Of a DNA stretch of 7,417 nt, positions 1 through 6,603 are shown piece by piece. The DNA lies in NCBI GenBank assembly GCA_965652425.1, contig CBFGVX010000110.1:1-7417 (forward strand), in the 5' to 3' direction. The stretch comes from JANSXG01 sp965652425. Lineage in GTDB: Bacteria; Planctomycetota; Phycisphaerae; Phycisphaerales; UBA1924. Under the pieces are notes generated by a model. That model had not been told where the DNA came from. It saw nothing but the letters and a program-made list of their open reading frames with translations, and ran no database searches. Every line of letters begins with the position of its first letter. The stretch's first letter is position 1. The position numbers were made by a program, and so were the translations under genes.

Positions 1-600
1 CAACCGCACGCTGAAGTGGAAGAATGGCAGCCCGACGATGCGCTCCTGCCCGAGTTCTGCTCGAAACCGTTGCCGCGTCTGACGAGGCAGCCGGTGCCCG
101 GCAATTACATGGAAACGCGCCTGATCCCCGGCCCGGTCGGAAAAACCGGGGCGACCACTCTGGCGTTCGGGGAGGTCTACCGTTCGATCGCGCCACGATA
201 CAGAGACCAGCAGCCCGACGACGATGCGAAGTTCTATGTCCGTCTGCGCACCCCGGCCGAGCATTTCGTCGGGGTCATGCTCGTCCAGCGGGGGATCTAT
301 ACAGATCGCAAGCCGACCTTCGGTGTGTACGGCGAACTCGATGCGGAACTGCACCACCCCGCCAAGCTCAGCGATCATCAGCCGTTGCCCGCCGAAGCCG
401 AACTCGAACATATGGGTCGGGCCGATGGACCGATCGTCTGGGCGCACGAAGTTCCGGCGTTGGGCGGGCTGATCGAACACGCGCTCGAGAAGCTCGACTG
501 GCCGAGTGAGGAGTTCGAGGTGTACCAGGTCCGCCAGTCCTACCCGATCCTCCGATCGGTCGCGATCACCGGATTCCAGGTTCCCAAGCGTCCGCACTGA
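1..600 (+). CDS. Hypothetical protein, 5'-truncated by the window edge
   Basis: I do not recognise this protein. The frame is open from base 1 to the TGA at 598-600, so the gene probably begins upstream. The first possible internal starts are a GTG at 16 and an ATG at 109, and neither has a convincing ribosome site. The visible 199 codons encode a soluble, mixed alpha/beta protein with no membrane segment or signal peptide. The centre has two strand-like stretches (FYVRLRTP and HFVGVMLVQRGIYTD) followed by an acidic, His-containing linker. An amphipathic helix (GGLIEHALEKL) and a closing beta-strand (SVAITGFQV) come near the C-terminus. No catalytic motif is evident. Codon use, rich in G/C at third positions, matches the prp genes, which supports a real gene. 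The next gene starts 30 bases downstream with its own apparent promoter, so cotranscription is not required. Existence is fairly sure; function is unknown. Confidence 0.6.
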   Translation, partial: QPHAEVEEWQPDDALLPEFCSKPLPRLTRQPVPGNYMETRLIPGPVGKTGATTLAFGEVYRSIAPRYRDQQPDDDAKFYVRLRTPAEHFVGVMLVQRGIYTDRKPTFGVYGELDAELHHPAKLSDHQPLPAEAELEHMGRADGPIVWAHEVPALGGLIEHALEKLDWPSEEFEVYQVRQSYPILRSVAITGFQVPKRPH

Positions 601-618
601 ACGGGCCAATCCCCGGTG

Positions 619-631
619 TAGAATGGGCGCA
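619..631 (+). promoter_or_regulatory. -10 box of an apparently leaderless promoter
   Basis: TAGAAT at 619-624 matches the sigma70 -10 consensus at five of six bases. Exactly six bases (GGGCGC) separate it from the ATG at 631, so the expected start of transcription is the A of the ATG. The -35 region is poor: CTGAAC at 597-602, spacer 16, shares only TGA with TTGACA. No Shine-Dalgarno sequence stands at a usable distance from the ATG. The same arrangement is found before prpB. Confidence 0.5.
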
Positions 632-1065
632 TGTTCGGAACGAAAAGGAACATCACGAGCGACGGCCCGCTGGTCCTGCTCGTTGGTCACTGCGGCTTCG
701 ACTCCGGCGGCCTCGAGCGTGCGGTGCAGAGCGCAGCGCCCGACGCACGCGTCGAGGGCGTGAACAGCCGCAAGGCGCTCGAAGCGAAGCTCGGCGAGGC
801 GTCGCTGCTGCTCATCAACCGTAAGCTCGACGGCTCCTTCGGCGTGCCGATGGGCGAGCACGGCGACGGCGTTGAACTGGTGCGCGAACTCACCACCAAC
901 GAAAGCGCTCCGGCTTGCATCGTCATCAGCAACTTCCCCGAAGCTCAACAGGCCGCGGAGGAAGCGGGGGCGCTGCCGGGCTTCGGCAAGAAGGATGTCA
1001 GGGCTGAGTCAGCGGCGCAGTCGATTCGAGAGGCGCTGAAATCCAAAGAAAAAAAGCCATCCTGA
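631..1065 (+). CDS. Receiver-like (CheY-fold) protein with degenerate phosphorylation site
   Basis: This 144-residue single-domain protein appears to have the alternating strand/helix pattern of a response-regulator receiver. Strand 1 is LVLLVG (14-19), strand 3 is SLLLIN (58-63), strand 4 is ACIVIS (95-100), and a GFGKKDV turn lies at 117-123. In true receivers strand 1 ends in an acidic pair, strand 3 carries the phospho-accepting Asp, strand 4 ends in Ser/Thr and a Lys follows strand 5. Here the acidic pair is replaced by Gly-His (19-20) and the Asp by Asn63. Ser100 and Lys120/121 are kept. About ten extra residues (roughly 68-77) sit between LDG and the GDGVELVREL helix. There is no output domain. 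It probably acts as a phosphorylation-independent binding module, which is inference. The start is fixed by the adjacent -10 box. The stop codon lies inside the downstream terminator hairpin. The fold assignment is from pattern only. Confidence 0.7.
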   Translation: MFGTKRNITSDGPLVLLVGHCGFDSGGLERAVQSAAPDARVEGVNSRKALEAKLGEASLLLINRKLDGSFGVPMGEHGDGVELVRELTTNESAPACIVISNFPEAQQAAEEAGALPGFGKKDVRAESAAQSIREALKSKEKKPS

Positions 1066-1079
1066 GCGGACGGCCTTTT
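1045..1079. terminator. Bidirectional intrinsic terminator between convergent genes
   Basis: GCCATCC (1056-1062) pairs with GGACGGC (1068-1074) with one A-C mismatch around the loop TGAGC. An A-rich tract (1045-1055) precedes it and CTTTT (1075-1079) follows, so it can terminate both the receiver-like gene on + and the thiolase on -. The TGA stop of the receiver-like gene (1063-1065) forms part of the loop. Confidence 0.65.
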
Positions 1080-1101
1080 CAAGTCACTCTCGACGGCAGA
1101 C

Positions 1102-2319
1102 TCACCGCTCCACAATCATCGCCACCGCGTTTCCGCCGCCGAGGCACAGGGCCGCAAGGCCGCGCTTCGCGTCGGTGCGGATCATGTTGTGCAGCAGCGT
1201 CACCAGCACGCGGGCGCCCGAAGCGCCGATCGGGTGGCCGATGGCGATCGCGCCGCCGGCGATGTTGACCTTGTCCATCGGCACGCCGCCGTGCTTGATG
1301 TTGTGGATCGACTGCGCGGCGAAGGCCTCGTTCAACTCGAACAGGTCGATGTCGCTCATCTTCAGGCCCGCCTTCTCGATCACCGCAGGGACCGCCAGCG
1401 CGGGGGCGGTGAAGATCGCCTTCGGGGCAACGCCGGAGGTGTGGTAGGCGACGATCCGCGCCAAGGGCTTCGCGCCCAGCGCATCGGCCTTGGCCTGCGA
1501 GGCGACGACCACCGCCGCGGCACCGTCGTTGATCGTCGAGGCGTTGCCCGCCGTCACTGAGCCGTCCTTCTCGAAGGCCGGGCGCAGCTTGCCGAGGCCC
1601 TCGGCGGTGGTGTCGGCGCGGATGCCCTCGTCCTGCGACACGCCGCCCTCGGGGCCGGGGACCTTGCGATTGCCGACCTGCTCGCCGGTCAGCGCGATGA
1701 TCTCGTCCTTGAACCAGCCCTCGCTCTGCGCCTTGGCGGCCTTCTGCTGGCTCTTCGCGGCGAACTCGTCCTGCTCCTCGCGTGTGATGCCGTACTCACG
1801 CGCGACCCAGTCGGCGGAGTTGCCCATCATGCACAGCTCGAACGCGCAGAACAGGCCATCGTGCGCCATGGAGTCCTTCATCGGGGCCTCACCGAATTTC
1901 ACGCCGTTGCGCACATGCGCGAAGTGGGGGGCCATCGTCATGTTCTCTTGGCCGCCCGCGACGACGAGCTGGTTGTCGCCCGCCTTGATCGACTGAGCGG
2001 CCAGCATGACTGCCTGCAGGCCCGAGCCGCAGACCTTGTTGATAGTCATGCTGTTGAGGGTGTCGGGGAGTCCTGCGCCGAGGCCGGCCTGGCGAGCGGG
2101 GTTCTGGCCGCACCCCGCCTGCACGACATGGCCCATGATGCACTCATCGACATGCTCGCCGGCCTTGTCGCCCGCCAGCGCATCGACCGAGTCCAGAGCG
2201 CCACGGATGGCGTACGAGCCGAGCTTGGTCGCCGGGGTCGAGGACAGGCCGCCGAAGAAACGGCCGACAGGGGTGCGCTTGGCGGCGAGAATGACAGGGC
2301 TGGTCGAGGCGTCGGACAT
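1102..2319 (-). CDS. Acetyl-CoA acetyltransferase (thiolase)
   Basis: This is a 405-residue thiolase of the usual length, catalysing condensation of two acetyl-CoA to acetoacetyl-CoA or the reverse thiolytic cleavage in the cytoplasm. The diagnostic residues are all visible. The acyl-accepting nucleophile is Cys97 in NKVCGSG. NEAFAAQ is at 330-336, His362 is in GHPIGASGAR, and the proton-shuttling Cys392 is in LCLGGGNA. The N-terminus (VILAAKRTPVGRFFGGLSS) fits the family, so the ATG at 2317-2319 is preferred. A GGAG lies ten bases upstream of it. AtoB/PhaA-type biosynthetic thiolases are the closest match by motif, but a beta-ketothiolase acting on longer or odd-chain acyl-CoAs cannot be excluded. 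It is divergent from prpD and convergent with the receiver-like gene. Producing or consuming acyl-CoA beside a propionyl-CoA pathway is a plausible link but is inferred from position only. Confidence 0.95.
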   Translation of the reverse strand: MSDASTSPVILAAKRTPVGRFFGGLSSTPATKLGSYAIRGALDSVDALAGDKAGEHVDECIMGHVVQAGCGQNPARQAGLGAGLPDTLNSMTINKVCGSGLQAVMLAAQSIKAGDNQLVVAGGQENMTMAPHFAHVRNGVKFGEAPMKDSMAHDGLFCAFELCMMGNSADWVAREYGITREEQDEFAAKSQQKAAKAQSEGWFKDEIIALTGEQVGNRKVPGPEGGVSQDEGIRADTTAEGLGKLRPAFEKDGSVTAGNASTINDGAAAVVVASQAKADALGAKPLARIVAYHTSGVAPKAIFTAPALAVPAVIEKAGLKMSDIDLFELNEAFAAQSIHNIKHGGVPMDKVNIAGGAIAIGHPIGASGARVLVTLLHNMIRTDAKRGLAALCLGGGNAVAMIVER

Positions 2320-2556
2320 CGGTCAAGGTCTCCGGTTGTGGGGTAGGAATAGCTCGCGGCGGGGCCGGGAGGAAGGGCCATTGTGACAAAATCGCTCGCG
2401 TGGTGCAGGCGAACGAGCGTAGGCCTCCCGGACACCGTTCGGTCGGCGGGCGAGGGCGAAATCCCGCCGCGTTCCTGGCCCGGACGCGGTACCCTATGCG
2501 GTCCCGCCGGGGTGGATTCCCCCGGCCGAGATCGACCCTTCAAACCAGAGAGAACC
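2320..2556. promoter_or_regulatory. Divergent intergenic region between thiolase and prpD
   Basis: This gene-free stretch of 237 bases must hold the start signals of two divergent genes. On - a CACAAT at 2385-2380 could be the thiolase -10 box, with a leader of about 54 bases. On + the best prpD candidates are TACCCT at 2490-2495 or TTCCTG (2472-2477) spaced 17 from TATGCG (2495-2500). All are weak. Possible operator-like elements are TTGT-G-ACAA (2381-2389), which overlaps the thiolase candidate box, and the six-base inverted repeat CGCTCG/CGAGCG (2393-2398 and 2414-2419). A GTG-initiated frame runs from 2383 into prpD but does not look coding. Confidence 0.35.
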
Positions 2557-4215
2557 ATGCCAGCGACTTCCACGGAATCGTTCGTCCATCTTCCCGCCGA
2601 CTCCAACCAGGCGCTGGGGATTGCCCGCTACGCCATCGACTTCATGTCCGGCAAGCTCGGCGACGGCCCCGCCGACTCGGTCTGGAAGAAGACCGAACTC
2701 TTCCACACCGACAGCGTGTTCTGCGGCCTGTCGGCGCTGGCCCTCGGCACCAACGCCCCGACCCTGCTGCGCGAGGAAGCCCTGAGCTACCCCTCGGCCG
2801 GAGTCGGCGGCTACCTCGGACGCTCGACCATGCACGGCGCGACACCCTTCGGCACCAGCCAGCGGGTCAAGGCCGAGAAGGCCGTCGTCGCGAACTCCTC
2901 CGCCGTGCGCGAGTGGGACTCCAACGGCACGAACTTCGGCTACGACCCCGCCCGCGGCAATGTCGCTGGTGAGTTCGGCCACAACGACTTCTACCCCGTC
3001 TGCCTCGCAGCCGCCCAGATGCTCGGGCCCGACGCCGGCGGCACCGGCGAGTACGCGCTGCGGGGCATGATCTGCCTCGACGAGATCCGCGGGCGCCTGG
3101 CCGAGTGCTTCAGCTTGAAGAGCTACAAGATCGACCATGTCGTCCACGGCGCGATCGCCAGCGCTGCCACCTTTGGCGCGATGGTCGGCGCGACCGAAGA
3201 GCAGATCGAGTCGGCCATCGGCATGGTCGTCGCCCACTACATCCCGTGGCGCGCCATCCGCGCCGGCAAGCAGCTTTCCGACTCCAAGGGCGCGAGCGCG
3301 GCGATCTCCACCGAAATGGCCGTTCTGAGTCTGAAACGCTCGATGGCCGGCTTCGTCGGCCCGCGTGACATCTTCCGCAACCCCGAAGCCATCTTCCGCT
3401 TCTTCGAGCCCACCACCGAGGGCGCCAAGCGCTGGACCGAGATGGCCCCCTCGCCGTTCGACCTGCACCTGTCGCACTCCGGTGAGGACTTCGCCGTCAT
3501 GGGCATGCACTTCAAGCTCGGTCTGTACGAGCACCAGTCGGCCGGTGCGCTGCAGGGCCTGATCGACCTGATCAGCAAGAACCCCTCGCTGCTGGCCAAG
3601 CGCGACGGCTCGGCGATCCAGAAGATCGAGATCGCGGCGTACGAGCCGGCCTTCGGCATCATCGGCAACCCCGCCAAGATGGACCCCAAGACCCGCCAGA
3701 GCGCCGACCACTCGATGGCCTACATCGTCTCCACCAAGCTCCGCAAGGCCCTCGAGCATGTCCAGGCCAACGGCTCGCTCGACACCTCCGGCGGCTCGCA
3801 CGACGCCGCGTGGAAGGCGCTCATGCTCTCGCCCTACGACTACAAGGTCGACGACACCGCCATCTTCAACGACCTCACCCGCTCGCTGATGAAGAAGATC
3901 ACCTTCGTCCACGGCGGCCCCGAGTTCGACCGCAACTACCCCGACGGCATCCCGACCTCCATCAAGGTCACCGACGACCAGGGCAAGACCCACGACTCGG
4001 GCATGGTCATGTACCCCGCCGGCCACGCTCGCAACACCGGCGCGGACCTCGAGGACATCCTGGACCACAAGTTCCGCCTCCTCGGCGAGATCGCCGTCGG
4101 CGAGGACAAGGTCGCCGGCGCGATCGACAAGCTCTCCAACTTGCGCAGCAAGGACGCCAACGCCGTCCAGTCGCTCTACGACATCCCCTTCGTCGAGCGC
4201 GGGCGCTTCGAGTAA
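2557..4215 (+). CDS. prpD: 2-Methylcitrate dehydratase, MmgE/PrpD family
   Basis: PrpD dehydrates 2-methylcitrate to 2-methyl-cis-aconitate in the methylcitrate cycle for propionyl-CoA breakdown, without an iron-sulfur cluster. The frame is open back to a GTG at 2383, but I choose the ATG at 2557. A purine-rich AGAGAGAA ends two bases before it, and the upstream 58 codons look like non-coding, Arg/Pro/Gly-rich sequence. That gives 552 residues, somewhat longer than the roughly 480-500 usual for the family. Recognisable family blocks are REWDSNGT (118-125) with EFGHND (139-144), DEIRGR (175-180), the helical stretch 192-260 that includes WRAIRAGKQLSDSKGAS, SADHSMAYIV (382-391), and YPAGHARN near the C-terminus (486-493). 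These correspond to the E. coli PrpD segments around WLDFND, AEWGHPSDN, DHCIQYMV and YPIGHARR. prpB follows 97 bases downstream, after a terminator. The broader family contains cis-aconitate decarboxylase relatives, but the prpB/prpC context favours methylcitrate dehydratase. Confidence 0.92.
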   Translation: MPATSTESFVHLPADSNQALGIARYAIDFMSGKLGDGPADSVWKKTELFHTDSVFCGLSALALGTNAPTLLREEALSYPSAGVGGYLGRSTMHGATPFGTSQRVKAEKAVVANSSAVREWDSNGTNFGYDPARGNVAGEFGHNDFYPVCLAAAQMLGPDAGGTGEYALRGMICLDEIRGRLAECFSLKSYKIDHVVHGAIASAATFGAMVGATEEQIESAIGMVVAHYIPWRAIRAGKQLSDSKGASAAISTEMAVLSLKRSMAGFVGPRDIFRNPEAIFRFFEPTTEGAKRWTEMAPSPFDLHLSHSGEDFAVMGMHFKLGLYEHQSAGALQGLIDLISKNPSLLAKRDGSAIQKIEIAAYEPAFGIIGNPAKMDPKTRQSADHSMAYIVSTKLRKALEHVQANGSLDTSGGSHDAAWKALMLSPYDYKVDDTAIFNDLTRSLMKKITFVHGGPEFDRNYPDGIPTSIKVTDDQGKTHDSGMVMYPAGHARNTGADLEDILDHKFRLLGEIAVGEDKVAGAIDKLSNLRSKDANAVQSLYDIPFVERGRFE

Positions 4216-4251
4216 ACCGCACCGATCGCCAGCAACTGTCCCCCATCCCCC

Positions 4252-4277
4252 GGGCGTGCCGACCAGCACGCCCTTTT
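4252..4277 (+). terminator. Intrinsic terminator between prpD and prpB
   Basis: GGGCGTGC (4252-4259) pairs perfectly with GCACGCCC (4266-4273) around a six-base loop and is followed at once by TTTT (4274-4277). This is a textbook intrinsic terminator placed 36 bases after the prpD stop and upstream of the prpB -10 box. It suggests that prpD transcription ends here, at least in part. Confidence 0.75.
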
Positions 4278-4300
4278 CAATCCACCCTCTTCCCAGCCCA

Positions 4301-4313
4301 TAGAATGGCCCCA
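4301..4313 (+). promoter_or_regulatory. -10 box of an apparently leaderless prpB promoter
   Basis: TAGAAT at 4301-4306 is followed by exactly six bases (GGCCCC) and then the prpB ATG at 4313, which puts the predicted transcription start on the start codon. No Shine-Dalgarno sequence is present before the ATG. No good -35 box is seen at 16-18 bases spacing. The 15-base block from the box to the ATG matches that of the 631-1065 gene at 13 positions. Confidence 0.55.
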
Positions 4314-5218
4314 TGACCACCCCAACCACCCCCGGTAATCGTCTCCGCTCGCTCATGTCCGACCACTGCGTCGGCCTGCCCGGCGCGTTCAACGGCATGG
4401 TCGCCCGCCAGGCCACCATGGCCGGCTTCGAGGGGCTGTATGTCTCCGGCGCCGCCGTCACCGCCAGCTTCGGCGTGCCGGACATCGGCCTCCTCACGCT
4501 CAACGAGTTCTGCAATGTCATCCAGCAGGTCTCCCTCGGCTCCGGCCTGCCCGTCATCGCCGACGCCGACACCGGCTTCGGCGAGGCCGAAATGGTCACC
4601 CGCACCGTCCACGAATACGCCCGCGCCGGTGCCGCCGGCTTCCACATCGAGGACCAGGTCTTCCCCAAGCGCTGCGGCCACCTCGACGGCAAGAAGCTCA
4701 TCCCCATCGACCACTTCGCCGAGAAGGTCAGCGCTGCAGCCGCGGCTCGCGATTCACTCGGCAACGGCTTCATCGTCTGCGCCCGGACCGACGCCGCGGG
4801 TGTGGACGGCGTGGACGCCACCATCCAGCGGGCCAAGGCCTACCTCGATGCCGGGGCCGACATGATCTTCCCCGAGGGCCTGCACTCCGAAGCCGACTTC
4901 GCGCGCGTCGCAGACGAGGTCCGCTCCTACAAGGCCGATGCCTTCCTGCTCGCCAACATGACCGAGTTCGGCAAGACGCCCATCATCAACCTCTCGCGCT
5001 TCGCCGAGATGGGCTACTCCTGCGTCATCTGGCCCGTCACCACCCTCCGTGCGGCGATGGGCGAGACCGCCCGCATCCTCGCCGACCTCAAACGCGACGG
5101 CGAGGTCACCGCCTTCCTCGATCGCGTCCAGACCCGCCAGGAACTGTACGCCGCCCTCGGCTACACCCCCGGCCAGGAGTGGACCTTCGGCTCGACACCC
5201 CAGCCCACCCACGCCTGA
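4313..5218 (+). CDS. prpB: 2-Methylisocitrate lyase
   Basis: PrpB splits 2-methylisocitrate into pyruvate and succinate, the last step of the methylcitrate cycle. The protein has 301 residues, normal for the isocitrate lyase/PEP mutase superfamily, and folds as a TIM barrel. The catalytic-loop signature KRCGH is at 119-123 with the active Cys121. The Mg-binding and substrate residues are visible in DADTGFGE (84-91), HIEDQ (111-115), CARTDA (156-161) and FPEGL (186-190). The first ten or so residues are a variable tail before LRSLMSDH. The ATG at 4313 is chosen because the frame matches the family N-terminus and a -10 box is set exactly for a leaderless start. The KRCGH motif and medium length distinguish it from true isocitrate lyase (longer) and from oxaloacetate hydrolases. 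It lies between prpD and prpC, each separated by about 100 bases of regulatory-looking DNA. Confidence 0.95.
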   Translation: MTTPTTPGNRLRSLMSDHCVGLPGAFNGMVARQATMAGFEGLYVSGAAVTASFGVPDIGLLTLNEFCNVIQQVSLGSGLPVIADADTGFGEAEMVTRTVHEYARAGAAGFHIEDQVFPKRCGHLDGKKLIPIDHFAEKVSAAAAARDSLGNGFIVCARTDAAGVDGVDATIQRAKAYLDAGADMIFPEGLHSEADFARVADEVRSYKADAFLLANMTEFGKTPIINLSRFAEMGYSCVIWPVTTLRAAMGETARILADLKRDGEVTAFLDRVQTRQELYAALGYTPGQEWTFGSTPQPTHA

Positions 5219-5250
5219 GCCGACCGCCCGATTACCCCGCCGGATCGGCT
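5218..5250 (+). repeat. Imperfect inverted repeat at the prpC promoter
   Basis: AGCCGA (5218-5223) pairs with TCGGCT (5245-5250). A further CCG/CGG inside, offset by one bulged base, gives about nine pairs around a 14-base loop. No T tract follows, so it is a poor terminator. Its right arm abuts the TACAAT box of prpC, where an operator would sit. The role is not known. Confidence 0.35.
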
Positions 5251-5255
5251 ACAAT
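5250..5255 (+). promoter_or_regulatory. Putative -10 box of prpC
   Basis: TACAAT matches the -10 consensus at five of six bases, 69 bases before the prpC ATG. Transcription would begin near 5261-5262 and leave a leader of about 63 bases. No good -35 hexamer is visible, as with the other boxes in this window. It suggests that prpC can be transcribed apart from prpB. Confidence 0.4.
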
Positions 5256-5315
5256 GCCCGACCCCATCCAGCCCAGCAAAACGGGCCGGATTCCCTCCAT
5301 TTCACCCCTTCATAC

Positions 5316-5319
5316 GGAG
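5316..5319 (+). promoter_or_regulatory. Ribosome binding site of prpC
   Basis: GGAG lies five bases before the ATG at 5325. It decides the start within a frame that is open back to 5049 through the end of prpB. Confidence 0.65.
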
Positions 5320-5324
5320 CCGCC

Positions 5325-6485
5325 ATGTCCGCTACCGCAGAACTCAAGTCGTCCGGCCTCGAAGGCATGATCGCGGGCAAAACCGCCATCTGCGCTGTCA
5401 ACCAGACCTCGCTCATCTACCGCGGCTACGAGATCGCCGACCTCGCCGAGAACGCCACCTTCGAAGAGGTCGCCTTCCTCCTGCTCGTCGGCCACAAGCC
5501 CTCCGCCAGCGAGCTCAAGGCCTTCACCAAGGAACTCGCCTCCCAGCGCCAGATCCCCGGCGCGGTCATCGACTACCTCCGCACCGCCGGCCCGTGGCTC
5601 AAGTCCGGCAGCGCCGTCCCGATGGATGTCCTCCGCACCGCCGTCAGCATGCTCGGCAACATGGACCCGGCCTCGCAGGAGGTCTCCCCTGAGGCCGACC
5701 TCAAGAAGGCCAAGACCCTCACCGCCCAGATCCCCACGATCATCGGGCACATGCAGAATGTCATCGACGACCGCGAGATCGTGAAGCCCGACGAGTCGCT
5801 GTCCCACGCCGCGAACCTGCTCTACATGATCACCGGTGAGAAGCCCAGCGACGAGCACGCCCGCGTCATCGATGTCTCGCTCATTCTTTACGCCGAGCAC
5901 GACTACAACGCCTCCACCTTCTCCAGCCGCGTCATCGCCGCGACGCTCAGCGACATCCACGGCGCGGTCACAGGCGCGATCGCCGCCCTCAAGGGCCCGC
6001 TCCACGGCGGGGCCAACGAGGCCGCCATGGAGATGCTCCGCGAGATCCGCTCGGATATCGGCAAGGACAACGACCCCAAGAAGATCCAGGACTGGATGCA
6101 CCAGGCCTTCGCCGACAAGCGCAAGCTCATGGGCTTCGGCCACCGCGTCTACAAGAACGGCGACCACCGCGCCGGCATCCTCCACAAGCTCGGACGCCAG
6201 CTCGCCGAGAAGGCCACCGACGACTCGCTCGCCTGGTTCGAGCTCGGCGAAGAGGTCCAGAAGATCATGGAGACCGAGAAGAACATCTACCCCAATGTCG
6301 ACTTCCCCTGCGGCCTCACATACTTCACCATGGGCATCCCCGTCCCGCAGTACACCCCGATCTTCGTCGCCGCCCGCATCACCGGCTGGGCCGCCCACAT
6401 CATCGAACAACACGCCAACAACCGCCTCATCCGCCCGATCGCCGAGTATGTCGGCCCGGAGCTGAAGAAGTGGAATGATGGGTGA
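5325..6485 (+). CDS. prpC: 2-Methylcitrate synthase (citrate synthase family)
   Basis: This enzyme condenses propionyl-CoA with oxaloacetate to 2-methylcitrate, the entry step of the methylcitrate cycle. The protein has 386 residues, the length of short citrate/2-methylcitrate synthases (E. coli PrpC has 389), and lacks the N-terminal extension of E. coli GltA. The conserved residues are all present: His192 in AEHDYNAST, His227 in GPLHGGANE, catalytic His273 with Arg274 in GFGHRVYK, catalytic Asp326 in NVDFPCG, and a substrate-binding Arg370 in NRLIRP. The frame is open upstream to 5049, but the ATG at 5325 follows a GGAG site and starts the family's N-terminus (GLEGMIAGKTAICAV). The prpD and prpB neighbours favour the methylcitrate role. 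Motifs alone do not separate it from a citrate synthase, and dual activity is common in this group. A strong terminator follows 28 bases after the stop. Confidence 0.92.
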   Translation: MSATAELKSSGLEGMIAGKTAICAVNQTSLIYRGYEIADLAENATFEEVAFLLLVGHKPSASELKAFTKELASQRQIPGAVIDYLRTAGPWLKSGSAVPMDVLRTAVSMLGNMDPASQEVSPEADLKKAKTLTAQIPTIIGHMQNVIDDREIVKPDESLSHAANLLYMITGEKPSDEHARVIDVSLILYAEHDYNASTFSSRVIAATLSDIHGAVTGAIAALKGPLHGGANEAAMEMLREIRSDIGKDNDPKKIQDWMHQAFADKRKLMGFGHRVYKNGDHRAGILHKLGRQLAEKATDDSLAWFELGEEVQKIMETEKNIYPNVDFPCGLTYFTMGIPVPQYTPIFVAARITGWAAHIIEQHANNRLIRPIAEYVGPELKKWNDG

Positions 6486-6510
6486 GTTGAGCGGGAGATC
6501 TTGAGCAATG

Positions 6511-6540
6511 AAAAGCCCTCCGGTTTGGCCGGAGGGTTTC
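6511..6540 (+). terminator. Intrinsic terminator of prpC
   Basis: CCCTCCGG (6516-6523) pairs perfectly with CCGGAGGG (6529-6536) around TTTGG. The stem extends by a G-T wobble and two A-T pairs (6513-6515 with 6537-6539). AAAA precedes and TTTC follows. It closes the prp cluster and may also work from the other strand. Confidence 0.8.
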
Positions 6541-6580
6541 GCTGTCGAGTCGAGTTACCGACTGGCGCATCAACGGCAGC

Positions 6581-6603
6581 GGCCCTCCCGTGCTGGGAGG
6601 GCC
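6581..6603. repeat. Perfect 9-bp hairpin downstream of the prpC terminator
   Basis: GGCCCTCCC (6581-6589) pairs with GGGAGGGCC (6595-6603) around GTGCT. It is as stable as the terminator just upstream and shares the seven-base word GCCCTCC with it, but it has no T tract on either side. It may be a back-up terminator, an RNA-stabilising 3' structure or a decayed terminator. It also marks the point where base composition drops. Confidence 0.6.

Noticed and set aside
1189..2386. Several + strand frames antisense to the thiolase
   Set aside because: Shadows of the thiolase gene, which carries every catalytic motif on the - strand.
2383..2556. 58-codon N-terminal extension of prpD from a GTG
   Set aside because: It is rich in Arg, Pro and Gly, has no family similarity, lies in the promoter region, and the ATG at 2557 has a purine-rich ribosome site.
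2494..4836. 780-codon open frame on the - strand across prpD and prpB
   Set aside because: It is antisense to two clear enzyme genes. Its composition (runs of Gly, Val, Ala, Asp, Leu) is the mirror of GC-rich third positions, and it shows no family motif.
5049..5324. Extension of the prpC frame back into prpB
   Set aside because: It overlaps the prpB coding sequence in another frame, while GGAG and the family N-terminus mark the ATG at 5325.
5310..6413. 367-codon open frame on the - strand across prpC
   Set aside because: Same artefact: an antisense shadow of prpC rich in Gly/Val/Asp/Leu with no recognisable domain.
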